From Isoetes taiwanensis (Eukaryota > Streptophyta > Lycopodiopsida > Isoetales > Isoetaceae), in the NCBI GenBank assembly GCA_021234155.1, contig JAJEKV010000002.1, forward strand, positions 19,928,778 to 19,992,777: DNA of 64,000 nt, read 5' to 3'. Positions within the stretch are counted from its first letter, which is position 1, and every line of letters begins with the position of its first letter. Below the pieces are notes generated by a model that saw only the letters and a program-made list of their open reading frames with translations, had not been told where the DNA came from and searched no databases. Of the stretch, positions 1-14,000 are shown one piece after another. Made by a program: the position numbers and the translations under genes.

Positions 1-300
1 TGCGGTTACGTATTGCTGTGTCATCAGCACTGTTTCGTCGTTTGCCACTATACCGATGCTTTTGCAGACCTGCTTTGATCCGGGCCCATCTGGTCTATTC
101 TCATCTAGAGGCGCATTCGGAGTAGACCGCTCGAAGATTGAAGAGTTTCTCTCTGAAGAAACCCTAGAAATGCCAAAATGTTTATCGGGATTATTCGGGT
201 TCAAAATACTTTACATAATAGTGAAGATAAAAAGAATGCAATGCAGTGAATTCTATGCTACGTCTGTCAAGAAATTATTATATACCTCACATGTTTGAGT
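1..300. repeat. Left-edge copy of a dispersed repeat (partner near 45.7-45.9 kb)
   Basis: Bases 20-60 and 165-260 match 45,705-45,930 with many small indels; both contain the run cagcactgtttcgtcgtttg and a stretch reading aaatgccaaaatgttta. The ORF across this interval is not a gene: its codons are not conserved between the copies. The family is unknown to me. No terminal repeats are visible, so this may be a segment of a duplicated block rather than a complete element. Confidence 0.6.
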
Positions 301-3300
301 GCCATTGCTTTACACCTCAGGAGCTGTTTTTGGGGTTGTTCCCAGGGGCAAACCTTTGTTATGGGAGCTTGTAGTATATCCTATATGCCGAATATTTAGA
401 TATGTCGTGGTGACTCCGCTTCCGCATCTCCTCCCTCAGAAACTCTAATGGTCCGGGTTCTTTCTGATAGGATGTTTCAACGGCAGAATCGCTATGGCGC
501 TTCTTTCGATCTCTTTTGTTAGTTGCAATCCCTCTGTGTGGACAACATTTTGCTGTCATTTATGAATCATGGGCAAATTTAATGCATGCTTTTCACCGTT
601 ACCGCTTTACTTAAGAGTCCGTGCATTCCTCACCCTTACGTATTCAAGCAATGGCAATAGAAACCACATCAAGCGGTAGCTGTGGGTTTGGAGGGCTGCT
701 TAGATTGTGGGGGAGGGCTGCTTGGTTGATCTGATTGAGCCATCACGAAAAGTTTAGCCAGTCAGCTTCATGACAAGGCCTCAGATAAGAGATATCATTG
801 TGTCGTAAAGATGCCCGGATGTTTCGTCAAAACAAAGTTGGACCTATTTCTTTTAGGTTGTTTTTTGGTGCCATCGCTCTAATGAGCATTTTATCTTGTT
901 CATAGAAGGATATTTATTTTAGCTATAATAGAAATCATAGTTTTCGTGATGTTTTCAAATACACTGAAGTCGTGGGACGACGGTAAGACTTTTTAGTGCG
1001 ATTTAGACATAAACATGAATAGGGTGTGTGTATTGCCTTTTCCGGCACATCGCGTGTCGGATTGCTCTTTTGCGGTGTCACATGTTTTCCCAGCCATAAT
1101 AAGTTCTTGAAGGCAATGCTTCCGCCTACCATCGTGCGCAAGAAGATTTTAACCCGATTAGAGATTGTTTTGGCGATGTCTTTACTGCAGTATCCTTATT
1201 AACGAGGAGGAGATCATCAAGATTTTAGAGGGTTGATATGGGTCGAGAATCAAATTGAAGAGGAAAGTTCTATCCGGAGATCGGCGCAGTAGAAGATGCA
1301 TGCGAATAAGGTGCCGCTTTATTGAAAATGGTGGTGAAGTCGCCAAAAAATCACATACGTTAAGTAAGCTCCGAATGATCAAGTAGTCACAGATGTAGCG
1401 ATTGCAGGCCTAAAATGCCGCTGATTAGTTAGTGTCGAGCATACCGACGCCAGGGGCTTAAGCGGTATCATCTCCCCGTGACCGTGTTCAACACTTTGTT
1501 GCTACTTATGGTTCTTATCTAGTGCACAAAAAGATCACCGGCATGGAACAAATTTTGAAGGCCTCGCTAATGTGGCATACCCATTCCCAACGCATGCACT
1601 TCTGTCGCGAACATCTACATACTTGCTTATGTGGAAATCGTGCAATTTTTTATGCTTGGCTTGGAAAGCACGCGAGACAAAAGTTGATCTATTAAATATA
1701 TAAAAAAGAGGACTTCGGGCGTTTTTATATATAGCTTTCTTTTGCCCGCAATACCGCTTCAGCTAGAGAGAAGAAACCAAGAGGAAATTATGGCTGGTAA
1801 AAAATAACTAAGTGAAGGATTGACTATGGCATTGTGTTGTTTTGTAGCCGAGCTTGATATAGGACGATTGGGTAAGATTGGGAAGCTCTGATGAACTACT
1901 CCCATTGTGGGCTCATGTGCACTCTTGTCGAACTGATTGTCAATTGACCGACATGCCACCTGTACTGTTTTTACCGCCTTTAGAATAGGTTAGCTAACTG
2001 TGAATCCATTCAAAGATTATTTGCTTTACCCGACAAGAAAACCTCGAGCGTTTAACAGCAAGGTAAAGCAGGGATGCCAGCCTCGACGAAGCGATTTCTT
2101 AATTGAGTTGCTATCCGAACTCAATAATTGATGTCCAATTTATCACGTTTTCTTAAGAACCGGGTTCTTTGGGCCATCAATATCAGATTTTCATACCTAG
2201 TGATAAAGGAGCCAAGTGGTAGAGAAAAATCCCGATTTATGGAGAACTCTGTTCGCAAAACGCGAAGAGTACGGCTTATCGTTGACCACATTTGTTGGTG
2301 CTCGGTGAAGGTCTTCCCTGCTTACACCCGAGACAGTGTCTTTATGTCGTTGCCATTTCTATGTTCAGTAGGTCCAAGGATAAAAACTTTCATAAAGAGC
2401 TTCCCGCATTATGCCATGGCTAGCGTGCGTAGAAATGAGCACCTAGGCTTGTCGGAAATCGACCAAAAGAGAAGCCCACCCTTGCATCATTGAGAAACCA
2501 AGCATGCTCAACTTCTGAAAGTATACCGGCTATCTTCGTGGTGCTATATCTCGCCATCATTTTAGTGTCAAAAACTAAACTATCTATATCACACGATATG
2601 ACCCTAGTAACAACCTTTTTGGCCATAATTTTTTGCTGTCTTTCAAGATGGTTTCGCGAATTGAAACAAACCTTCTGGCAGATGAATCTATATATATAAT
2701 ATGCACTCTATCTCTGTCAAAATAATTAAGGGTTATGAGGAGAACTAAGTATCAAGTGCCCTTAATTTCTACTCCTAGTTATTTCTTTTTCTAATTCAGT
2801 TCACATATAGAATTGTTTTCATATCCTAGCTTTTATCACTTCATTTCTTTTCAAATATACTTTTACTATAAAATCATGTTAAGCCGGAGATAAAAGCAAA
2901 AATAAAACCAAAAGTAGACTCCTTCAATTCGACGTACCAACATGTTTAAGAATCAACAAGATGCTATCTTTGTCTTCTAATACTAAAATCTCTATTCTAG
3001 ACATGTTGTGGGTTTTAGTAAAGGTATACAAAATTCAATGTGTACTCTCAATCGAAAGAATTGCACAATCTCTTATCCTCGACAGTTCCTTTTTGATGCC
3101 ACAACAATGGTCACGACATCGGGTTTCAAAAGGTTAAATTTTTAACTATTATTTTTATAGTTCTTTTTATTAAACAATGTTCTTATATAAGCCGTTAGGC
3201 ATACCATTTCGCGACATCTCACTCCAGATTGTAGACAAAGTCAGGCATTAGCTATTAGCAAAATGTACTTTAAACCTCGTATTACATGAGCGGCATCCAT

Positions 3301-4880
3301 CCAAGATTTGGAAGATGATGTCTTATGGTTTTCTTGGTGTTGAAAATGTAATAGGGAAATTTCAATCCGAAAAGTGGTCCGCCGTAAAAGACCAAATGGA
3401 CTATTAAGTTAAGCTTCGAGGTTTCGGCGCGACTTAGTTGTGAACATACAATCGAGAAACAACTTTAGGTGTAATGTTTTAGTCCGAATAAGAAACCTTG
3501 TGCAAGTTGAAGGAAAATGCACACCATTTCTCTCGGGTTGGTGCTTTTTTTTGTTCATATTCATATTATTTTGGAAATTATTTAGAAGTCGCAATGCTGG
3601 GTTTTCGGAGGTAGAATTCAAAGATTTTATTTTGGTTTGCCAACTCAGAAACAGGCACCGTAAGCCGTAGCCATTCAGCGTTGTCATTTGAAGGATTGCA
3701 GTATACGAACTATTTGGATTGCAACATTTACAATTAAATAATCGAATACCGTCCTCGGTTCACCTCGACATTATACTATTTTGCGTGTGGAATACCTACG
3801 TGTGAATGGTAAAACGTATTTTTTTATCTCCAATCCAGGCTAAGGGTCTCGCATATGCACGCCACCTGCCTATAAGCGTTGTTTTCGTATGCTGTGCAAA
3901 AAAGGTTTTATATGCAAGGGGCGGCTAAGCATAAGGTATAAGGTTTTAGGGAAATAAAGGTATTATGGACTGAGTAAGTGTTTTTTCCTCGCTCGGTTAG
4001 TTGTTGAGGCCCGCCGTAATTCAAGCTTGAAGGTACTTAATTTTCCAAATGACGCACTTTTTTTGTCTTCATGACGTAATGTTGATCAATTGGTTTCAAT
4101 TGATACAAAAATTTCAATAGACTGAACTATTTTTTCAACTATAAACGAGAACAAAAGAGGATAAGTTACATAGTAGTATTAATATAAACATACGCTAAAA
4201 TGTTAAGAGTAGTAGATATGGGGGCTCTGGCACGTCCATTGAATACTGCACGCCTGGGTAAACATTTTGGCTCCAAAACATGATGAAGCAATAGCGCTAA
4301 AACCTTTTCTCCAAGAGTATCCCTTAACAAATATCATGCAGAGTACCGTGTTTGAAAGAAAATTTAAGCTCATTGCATTGAGGATCATGATCTTTTAACA
4401 TTTAATATAGCTAGAGAAGGATTTCCATGGTTTCTCATTTTCTCATTTCGCTACGCATTCTTCCTTGTGTCTCAAGCGATCCTCATATTCTCATGGTCGC
4501 CAAGTTTTGGGTTCCAAAAAAGTCATTTTGTGCGTAAAATTATTGATGAACATCGCAAGCCGTGATCTAAAGTCCATGCACACCGGACGTGAAGGTCGCT
4601 TAAAGGAAATTAGAGAATCTGCCAAGATGTCAATATGGTTGTTGTGATTTGGGTAAGTTTGTTTGGAAGAAAATATTATTAGATAAAGGAAGAAATTCGT
4701 TGAAACAAGAATCAAGCATCACGACAGGCAATTTTAATTGGATTGTGAAACATGACTTTGAAGTATGATTTGCTTCACTACACCCTCTCAAAGGCCAAGT
4801 ATAACCCCTCCTGGCAAGGCAAAGAATCTTTGCTTTTTTTTGAAAAAAACATAGGAATATATTAAACCTGACTAGAATGC
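301..4880. other. No recognisable gene; unique-looking AT-rich DNA
   Basis: Only short ORFs occur here, on both strands, and none resembles a protein family I recognise. No tandem repeat, long inverted repeat or terminal-repeat pair was seen. It interrupts the repeat that begins at base 1 and resumes near 4,880, so it may be one or several old insertions whose ends have decayed. Confidence 0.5.
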
Positions 4881-6790
4881 GACCAAGTCCCTTGTGTTTA
4901 GTTCATTTTGCATTGTAAGATGCCTGCCTTCAAAACATTTATCATTGAAGTGTGCCTCCCCATTGCAATGCCTCTTCCTTTGGTACCTTTTATTGGCAAT
5001 CATTAGGATAACCAAAATGGTAATCACCCTTATGTTATTTTGTAGATTTCACCTACAGCATATTTACGCGGAGAATTTCATCAAGACCATGCAAGCAGCC
5101 TACCTATCAAGGAATCATGGTCCTCAGAACCAAGGGAGCCTTTTATTTCCAAAGCTATAGAAATATGATGACATCGCCAGTTAACTTGCAAGTGTCAGTT
5201 GGGAGCCCAAGTCAAAACCCTCAATAAGCTTTTGTACTTAATACCACCAAATATGGAAGCCTATGCCAAACCCTCAATAAAGTCTACTTAATACCACCAA
5301 AGATTGGAGGATGAGGATCGTGACAACGAACTCGGAACCAATGTGTTCTAGTAGAAACAATGTTTCTGGGAGGATCACAATCATGGATGTAAGGTCTCAC
5401 ATCTAATCATGAGTGTAAGAGGTTTTTTTTTTCGAAGTCCAACCAGATCAGACAAAGTATGGGAGGGGTCTTTTGCTTGAATTCTCAAAACTTAAGGCTT
5501 TCGAGAAACATATTGATGAAACCATAAACGATAAGAGAAGTTATAAGACAAAGTTAAGCAAAACATCATATTGATGAAACCATAAACCGATAAGGAGAAG
5601 CTTGAAGAGAAGTTAAACTAATTTGTTCTAAGAGACTACTTCTTGGATACCCCATATTTTTTCTTCAAGTTTCTGTAATGACAACACCTTATGGTATGGT
5701 GCAATCAGAGATATTCTCCAAAATCAGCAAAAAACCCATTGCTTTCAGAAAGCATTGCATCATTTTATGTGCGATCGCTGAATGCAACGTAAGTTTGTTA
5801 ATACAAGGGTTTATCGCGAACATCATTAATTTCCCATCATTTCTTTAGATGGCTTCACACTCACAAACCAATTTCGCTTCAAAGAAAAAACATCCCCAAC
5901 CGAGCAAAGATTAATTTGAAAATACGCAACGCATGCTTACAAATTATTGGGGCGCCAGCTTGAGCAGTGTATAATACATCCAAGACTTCTAAGCAAATTA
6001 GTGATATAGTACTTTCAAATGAATAGTTTTCACACAAGAAGAACATACATCTGTTTTCACTGGAAAAATAGAAAATGTTGGAAGATCCATAACCCTGGGT
6101 GTTAGGCCTCATACAAAATCCATGGTTAAACCCTCATTTTTTTGTGATTTGTTTCTACTATAATGGTGCCCAAAGGTTAAGCTCGGCATAAGTATATTAG
6201 ACTATAATACTACAACGCCTAGCTATATATAGTTGGAGAAGGAATGAGAAGAGAAATAGTAGAAGAGATAATGACTTAAGTGTATTAGTTTATTCTTTAC
6301 TCTGCGGCTTCTTCACCCCCCGTAATTTATGATCATTGGTATCTTTCGAAGATTACATAGCAAAATGTATTATTCTATATAGCATTGCTCAGCTTTGAGG
6401 TATATTATAGCAATGTTGTATTGCGAGTCAACATTGCCAGGGCTTTAGTATGCATGGTTTTTATGTTGCTTAGCTTTAAAGTATCATAACTTTGATTGTG
6501 CCATGGAGCTCATGTGTTTGTGGGTTTAGTAGCGCAGGGCATGTTGTGTTAAGGTTGGCCATATGCAGTTTCAGCAATTAAAGCGTAAAGGTATTATTGA
6601 CCAAGAAACAATGCAAGAGTGCTTTTACAATTGTGTATATGCAACGCAAGGTTCTTTTTGTTGCTCGAAGGTCAATTCAGGCTTTATGTCAGAGGAAATG
6701 GGAATATGCGAATCACATCCTCACTAGGCCAGTCAGACACCTTGGTCGTATTTCACATCGGCACGGATACGCAGACTAGAGGTCAATTCG
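4881..6790. repeat. Rearranged copy of the 46.4-48.5 kb repeat
   Basis: Bases about 4,900-5,760 align with about 46,390-47,240. Shared runs include gtaccttttattggcaatca and atattgatgaaaccataaac. Bases 6,060-6,150 match 47,880-47,950, and 6,590-6,680 match 47,310-47,380, so the order of parts differs between the loci. Both loci share an internal duplication of the 'attgatgaaaccataaac' portion. A T-run at about 5,421 is roughly ten bases long here but 43 at the partner locus. No coding capacity is evident. Confidence 0.65.
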
Positions 6791-9170
6791 ACACCTCCCA
6801 TCTATGTGTGGAATGGCCCCGGCAATTTCGCCAGGTGGCCCCTCGAAGCATCTGCCGACCTTCTGGCTATGCTGGATTATGAGCAAGCAGAGTTATGTTC
6901 ACATGTCAAAACCCTCCCATAGCTCACAGTTCATTACGTCGAGCAAGAAACCGACGAAGAAGGCCTCTATAGGGCGACAGATGTTTGGGAGACATTCCAC
7001 GCCGAGAGATCGTGAGACCCTAACCTTCCGCTGCGGTAACGGGAGGGTTTTGATGCCGAGGGGCGAACGCAAACGCGACTGGCTCTTCATCGGATCAGAA
7101 TTGCCGAAGCTCAAAGCGGTTCAAAGCCACCACCATTGTCAGGCTTCCTCAAAGGAACAAAGGCAAAAGTGTACCGGCAAGGCACCAGAGAAATGTTCGC
7201 ATTTACTGATGCCCACCAGAGCTTTCTCAATAGGGTACTCAAGCAGCCGCCGACAGCCTCAAGGGGAACATCATTGGGCGCTGTGCAAAGGGGAGCGCAC
7301 CGCAATCAGCCTTTTGGCGATCCCCACGAACACACGGATGTTTCCCGAATACGGCCCGACACCGCGATCACGGTAAGAACATGTCGGCAGGGTCGCAAAT
7401 GCGCCTGCTAATGGGAAGGCGCGCATTCGCAAGCTGCTGTTCGGCGGGCGTGATGTTCGCAGCTCACCCTCCCGGATCGCATCGCTTCTCGCCGTGGCGC
7501 TAAAGAGGGCTTTTCCTGGCCAGGACTCACGCGGTGGCTGTTCGAATTCCAAAGGCGGGACCATTGTCCACCACCACCGCAACCATCATGGTCTGCCGCA
7601 GATTTGCCAAACCGCGGGCAGGTAATCGCCAGTAACCGATGTAGGCAACAAGTCGCAAGCACCACTTCCAGCAAGCTTCCACCCCGACATTCACCATTGA
7701 TCACATTTCACCAGACCTTGGTCGAGGTGACGCCAGAACCGCCAAGGACCTCAGACGCTGCTTTTGTGGACTTGGTAAAGGCTTTCACTTTGTTGTAATA
7801 GATTGCACCCATTTGGGGCTCTATGATTCAAGTAACGCAGCGTACAACATCGGCACGAAGAGTCGACGATGCAACCGGCGACGCAAATATTTGCACAAGA
7901 GTATTGGAGTGGTTAGCAAGGTTGTCCTCTCAGTTCTGGTACACTCTTTGGACTTTACATTGACCGCTTGGAAGCTCGCTAGTCAGCCAATGGGGACTTT
8001 CAGATAAATTTTGCACCGTGTCATCCAAATTACTCATGCGATGATGTGGACCTCTTTGGCCCCATACACGAGGGAATGCGTACAATTTGGGGATGCCCCC
8101 GACAATATCTCCCCGGCCAAAGCACGGATGCGTGGTCAACTCCTGCCAAGACCTAAGGTGTATCCTCATCCTCCTTCACGCCGGTCCGCACCCTCCCAAG
8201 GCCAATACTTACCAAAGGGCGATATGGTAGATCACACCCAGCCATACAAGCTACCTAGGGAGGAATTCGCCTCAATGCAGTTTGGGAGGTAACCAGGTTG
8301 GAAGGCTGTACTAATGCAAAACAGAATAGTCACAGTGGGCGTGAGTCAGATGATCTGGGCCACCACATTTGTTCCCGCACCGGCTCCATCCGCCTTTTGC
8401 ATGGGTTCGGTGGGGCCCGCTGGCGTCTTTGGCGACTTCAGAACCCACTTAGAGCTGCGTCCGCAGGCATTTCAGCGCGGGCATTTACGCCGCCTCACCC
8501 ATATCGATCTTGCTGTGAGACAGATTCATGCCCTCAAAGATGCCCCGGATAGGCACATTGTCTTTCCAGGCGTGGCCAACATGGGCGATAATTTCGCCCT
8601 GCGACTTGGCTTATGCCGTACATTGAGCCCCTAAACGACTCAAGCTTGTTGGAAGGACAAGAGAGCTCAGTTGGTCGGGCGCTGTTGAACATAGACGACA
8701 TAGGTGCTGCCCAGCATCACGACGCACGGATAGGTCGAGGGGCATTGGACTCTTGTTTCCCTGGGAAGCTCGGGACCACCATGCTTCCGAACGTGCAGAA
8801 GGTGGCACACTACAAACAAGACATAACCCCAATCGTTCGAGGCCCACGCCTCACCGTTTTCGCTGCTCCATGAAGCAGCGCTGTGACGTGCTTTGTCGTT
8901 GTTCACTGGGGTTGTTGAGGATGAAAGCTGGCGTTTCCTCTGAGCCGTCTGTTCTATAATCGACGGGAAGCTCGCCATATCTTCAGGGCGACTGGTTCCG
9001 CCTTCACATCGGCGAGTTTCCAAGACGCCCATCGGCTCTGGACCCCTTGGCTCCTACCTCCTGTGAGGTTTTGGACTACAGACTCACTCTCTCACGGTGC
9101 CTACCTCGAGGTGTCAGACCATGTGTATAAGATAGGCCAAATGCCACAGGCTCATTGATGCACTGTTTTT
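6791..9170. other. GC-rich, CpG-rich block of unknown origin
   Basis: Composition changes sharply: this block is rich in G+C and retains many CpGs, while both flanks are AT-rich. Overlapping ORFs occur on both strands (for example plus 6,804-7,376 and minus 8,667-9,032), as expected in GC-rich DNA with few stops, and none is a recognised protein. One short plus-strand string at 7,763-7,786 reads FVDLVKAF, which resembles the palm motif A of non-LTR reverse transcriptases, but the following residues and the expected later motifs were not found. It could be a decayed retroelement, a captured gene region or transferred DNA. Confidence 0.4.
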
Positions 9171-9284
9171 CCCTCCTTAAGGGGTTTTTTAATCCTGATA
9201 GTAAATCCCGCTTCTTGTCAGCACTCCTTGGTATTTTAGTCCCTTAGGTCGACATTCTCGCTGGAATTATAAAAGAACCTCTTT

Positions 9285-11020
9285 CCTTCTTCCTTCCTTT
9301 TCTTTCAAATAATGTCTTGCAGAGGCATCAAATAAAACATGTTCAGATAGTTATATATCTTATCTCATAGGCTAACTATTGGTAAATTCAAGATAATACT
9401 TTTGCTTTGGAATTTGATCCTCAGACAGGAACATCCAAGGTTATATAAGTTAGCTTCATCAAGGCTTAATGCTTTTGGAGGTCTTGACCAGTCACATAGG
9501 GTGAGCAGCAGCCGTGGATCCAAGGGGTGACAAAAAGGGGTTTTGGGGGGGGGGAGGAGGATATCTTTATTGCAATGCACCACATTCTCCATACAGCCCA
9601 ATGCAAGAGTAGGAATGTATGCAAACAAGGGGGAAGCAATTGATTGGCCGCTGTTAAATTTTGCCCGAGAGTGGAAGCTTCGACATCTCAATGTTAATTA
9701 AAGCCGGGCAGTTACGTCATCTCGCTATTGCTAGCGTTAGGAAGGTTCACCATTTGTGAAAACACACAATCCGTAGACACGCCCACTATGAAACAGATAT
9801 ATTGCTTTAGAAAAATGGTGGAAATTGAGGATAAATGCCCCCCGAGATCTTCCAGCGCGGACTTTAAAAGATAGAAACTAAACAGAACTACTAATGCTCG
9901 CATCACCCCTGCGGATATACATCGTCTGAAAACAATTCAAGATATATGAAGCAAATTCAACCGTGGCAACCATGACGCCACCTGATATTGGTATTAAACC
10001 ATAACGCCACTTAAAGCGATCTTCAGTTTCCGGGTTTGTTCATCGATATTTTCGCCATGTATTGGTGTTCATCTGGTGAATGAAAATCGATCGGCATTCC
10101 CGGCACGACGCTGTACCGTTATTTCGAATCGGCGATAGTTTCAACTGCACATTCTAAACTTGTAAGAGTCGTCACCATAATCATCAATCATCGCCGATTC
10201 TCGAAAGCATCAAAAAAAGAGCTGGAAATGAGCCGATCAAAATCAAGCACTAAAACGGAGCCGAGCTCGACACCGGCATCATCCTCAACCATCCACCGCT
10301 GCCATAGCCTTCATCATGTGTCGCTTTTCTGATCGTTAGAATGGCAAAGTTCGATTTGTTTGTAAAAGCCGCTACCGCCAGTAGACGCTTCCTACCGCCG
10401 GCAAAAGATGAAGCTGTTCGCCAGCCGAGTTTGTCGCCTGCCTGTGCAAGAATCAGCCCTTCTTTGCTATTCCACATAACATCTCGCCTGCATTTTATCT
10501 TCTTTTTCCAGTTAAAAAAGGAATGGTATAAAACAACTTCATCTCTCGTGAATAACCATACTTTCAACCAAGATAGCCATGGGTGTCTCACAATTTCAGG
10601 ATCTTTGCAACCTTTGAATGTGTAAAGTGTAGCATCAATGATCAACATTATAGATTTGTAACTTTGTTTTCATCAAGGAATAAATAGTTGTTTCCTCCCA
10701 CAATGCCACACCTGGGATATGAATGAGACCAAATATTTTGAATCACCATTCTTCAGAACGGTTAAACCTTTGCCTTTCTCGAGGATGGCACGGATAAAAG
10801 TTGCTTGGTCGCATCGTATAAAATAGACCATGAATGGATTGTCCAAATAAGCCGCTATATCTATTATAGCGGTTAATAAGTCCTTCACAAGATCAAACAA
10901 CTGGCGAAGAAATTCACATAAATTCATGATCAATGAAGATTTCAAGGAGCCAACAACCGCCCCAGATCCATTCAATCTTAAGAAATTTACACCAATCGCG
11001 AAGCCTCTTTATCGAGCAAA
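9285..11020 (-). repeat. Diverged copy 1 of the Copia-containing segment
   Basis: This aligns along its length with 26,520-27,963 and 41,450-43,430. It includes the run agataatacttttgctttgg, the G-rich tract near 9,540, and the gag-like region on the minus strand (10,673-10,780). Copy 1 differs from the other two by many 1-2 base indels. It also lacks about 190 bp that hold the LTR: the joint lies at about 9,835, where 'gataaatg' runs directly into the C-tract next to the polypurine tract. The gag reading frame is broken. Confidence 0.75.
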
Positions 11021-14000
11021 TGCTCAACCGAAAGCAAAGGTTCACTTTTAAATTTCTCATTCGCTATTGCTGTTCGCTTCGGCAGAAGCTTTAGCTGTAC
11101 TCTTGTTGTAGAAGCTTTGGCGAAAGACTGGCTAAGATTTTCGCATTCAGCGTGATACAGCAAAGCACTAGCACTGACGTGCATATACTGGTGTAGCAAA
11201 TCTAAAATAAGTCGCACCATAAGCAAAATATAGACTTGTCACCCATATATTATTAAGAAAAATAATAGCCAATGAGCCTCCTAAAAGCAGTAAATATACA
11301 CCCCGCAGGGAAAAGGAAATGTGGAGATGATAATCAAACATGAAAGAAGACCAAGCAAATGGGTCGGTGCTCAGAAGATAGAGGCAAATCGATATGTATG
11401 GGTCTTTTGCATCCGAGGGTCCAAGAGAGAATAGAAATGACCAAATTGGGGATATTATGTACCCAATTGCCATCCCTCAATCCCAAGAGCTGAGCGCCTA
11501 ATACTAGAAGCATAGACAATCGTGAATTTAAGGAATGCCTTAAATAATTTGGGATCTAAAGTTGGCACCCCGAAAGATAAGTCACGCTAATTTAGCATAT
11601 CAAAAAACTTCGTTTGTTTGCAAAGAAGATGCAGCTGAGTCTTCCACATCTTGAAGATGAAGGCACATCTAGAAAGCACAACATTTGAGCCAAAAATGAA
11701 GAACAACTCATTTTGCAACGCCCAAAGAGTTAGCGCTACTCAAGATCCTGCTGTACTCGCTGTGGCTGTTTAGAACGCAAAGACAGTGAGAAAGATAACA
11801 AAATTTTGGATGAGGAAAAAATTATCCGTAGTTTTCAAGACTGCGGGCTACATGGATGCATAAACCACCACCATATGCATTACATACAACATCTCGACAT
11901 ACCGTAGTGTGTGTGGCTAGAAAATGCCAACAACATAATATAAGGAATTTGAGACCATAGTTCAATGTACGTAAAAAAAATTAAATTAGAACATAATTGA
12001 TAACAAGATTGATCAATATAAACCCCGTGGAATGTGCTAAAGTTAAAAACATAAAGATATGAACTTTAGTAACCCATACACAAACCGCTCTCTAACAATC
12101 CTTCAAACCGGCTCACCAGCAAAATACACTTGCACATGCCCATTAATCTCCATCAAGTGAAACCGCCTCGTGAGCAGCCCCTTAAAACTCTAACCAAGCC
12201 GGGAGGAAATGTATATCAATTTCACCTGCATATCCGCCCAGCCATTAATCCCTCCAACTTCCAACAACCCCCGTCTCGCGGTCGGAATTAAGGTAGTCGC
12301 CTTATTTTGAAGAGAGCAAAGGTTACATAAGAATAACATCCCCAAGGCAACGCTGAAACAAGATTGTCGCCTCCCATCGAGGCTCAAGTTCAGTCAAGCT
12401 AAGAATGCCTTGATGTTGAAGTTTAGTCATCCCAGAATTCTTTTCCAAAGCATGACCTGTGGCCACTCTCACAAAATACTAAAATTGGCTCCTCCTGCAA
12501 AGAACAATTTCTTTCAAGATGAAGTCTCTTATTTTCTCGGGTGGCGATAGCCTCTCCATACCATCTCTCTTGTTCAACATCTGTGTTACAGCTTTTGTGG
12601 TCGCTTGGTAATGCACCAAAGTCCCCCAAGTTTATCTTGGGAGGACGATGCAAGGAAATGATTTTTTCCTTTGCTCCAAGTATTCATTTTTGAATCAAAT
12701 ACTGCACGCAAGATAGTTGACAAAAGTTTCAAAGTGAAACCCACTATCTTAAAAAGGAGAGCAGGTGATGTTGAGGTATCTACATCATCCCTACCGAACA
12801 AAACTATTTAAATGAAGGGGAATGGAATTACTTTCACTTATCTTTTATAATTGATTCAAACTCTCAACCGCTAATCCCTAACACCTCCCACCGCTATCCC
12901 ATATGCATTCATGCCTATCGTAACATACTATCGCATTAATATGAAAGGGTCAAATTCGTGAACTTATAGGGACCGCCTCGAAAAACTAAACTTTTAATTA
13001 ATACTTAAAATTGTCTTCCCTTACATAAACCCAAGCTTTTCATGTTGTTGGAGGAGCGCAGCATCCGATAGATAAATTGTATCTTTCCACCTCGCTTGCA
13101 CACAAGCAAGCATGATCCAAAAAAGGATCCTATTTGCGCCAAGATCCCTCAACCGAACATCAGATAAGCTTCCTCGATCATGCCGCTTCACCTTTTGCTC
13201 CCATAGTACCAACCGAAAGCTCTTCGCTTCGCCCCCATAATACCGGCGAACACTTCTATTTTACCCTTCCCCCATAATATCACGTATTTTCTCGCTGAGT
13301 ACTTATCTATTCTTCCTTCATAATAATACCGCTTCATGCTTTTCTATGCTTAGATTCTCGCGTATCGTGCTCAAATTTCACACCTAGATAAATTATTTGT
13401 TTCAAAGCGGTGCACTTCTATCGCGATCTCTTCGCCTGCTGGTATTCTTTTGAATCATGAGCCTCGCCAATTGTTAAAGCAGGTTATGATCTTTAAATTA
13501 GGGTCTGGTTTAGAACAACACCGCGAATTATAGAACCCAATAACCAAATTTAAAATTATAGTCTTTCAAACTGTTTTAAACACGAATCTTCACTTCCATC
13601 AGCCTTTGGATTTATTTTACGCATGAATTTCGCGGTATTGCCTCTTTCTGTTCAGATTCTATTTCGATCTCGTCCATTGTTTTCTCATTATTTGCTAAGA
13701 AATCAGAAATCGAGAGAAGAAATCCATGTGAGAAGTTATTGCTTGACTTCCTCCTCAGGTCGCTTTGCTAATCATCTACAAGAAATCTCAAGAAGGGGAA
13801 ATCATAGAAGGAAAAATTCGTAACGGCCAAGGGCTTTTAACTAGTTGCCGCACTGAAAGGAAAAGTTTAACTTAATCAAATGCTAATCGGCCTCTAGGAA
13901 ATTCAGAGATATTATTTATGGATTCTCAGCTTCCTCAGATTCAACATTCGGCTCTAACGACCCCTCAAGCAACTTGGTCGAGAACCTGCAAAATTTTAAG

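Noticed and set aside
6804-7376. 190-aa ORF as a gene
   Set aside because: GC-rich sequence with overlapping ORFs in other frames, no recognised domain, no splice or start context. Random open frame is the simpler explanation.
7763-7786. FVDLVKAF string as evidence for a non-LTR reverse transcriptase in the GC-rich block
   Set aside because: The final catalytic context (a D after KAF) and all other RT motifs are missing, and an 8-residue match in GC-rich overlapping ORFs can arise by chance. Recorded only as a weak hint.
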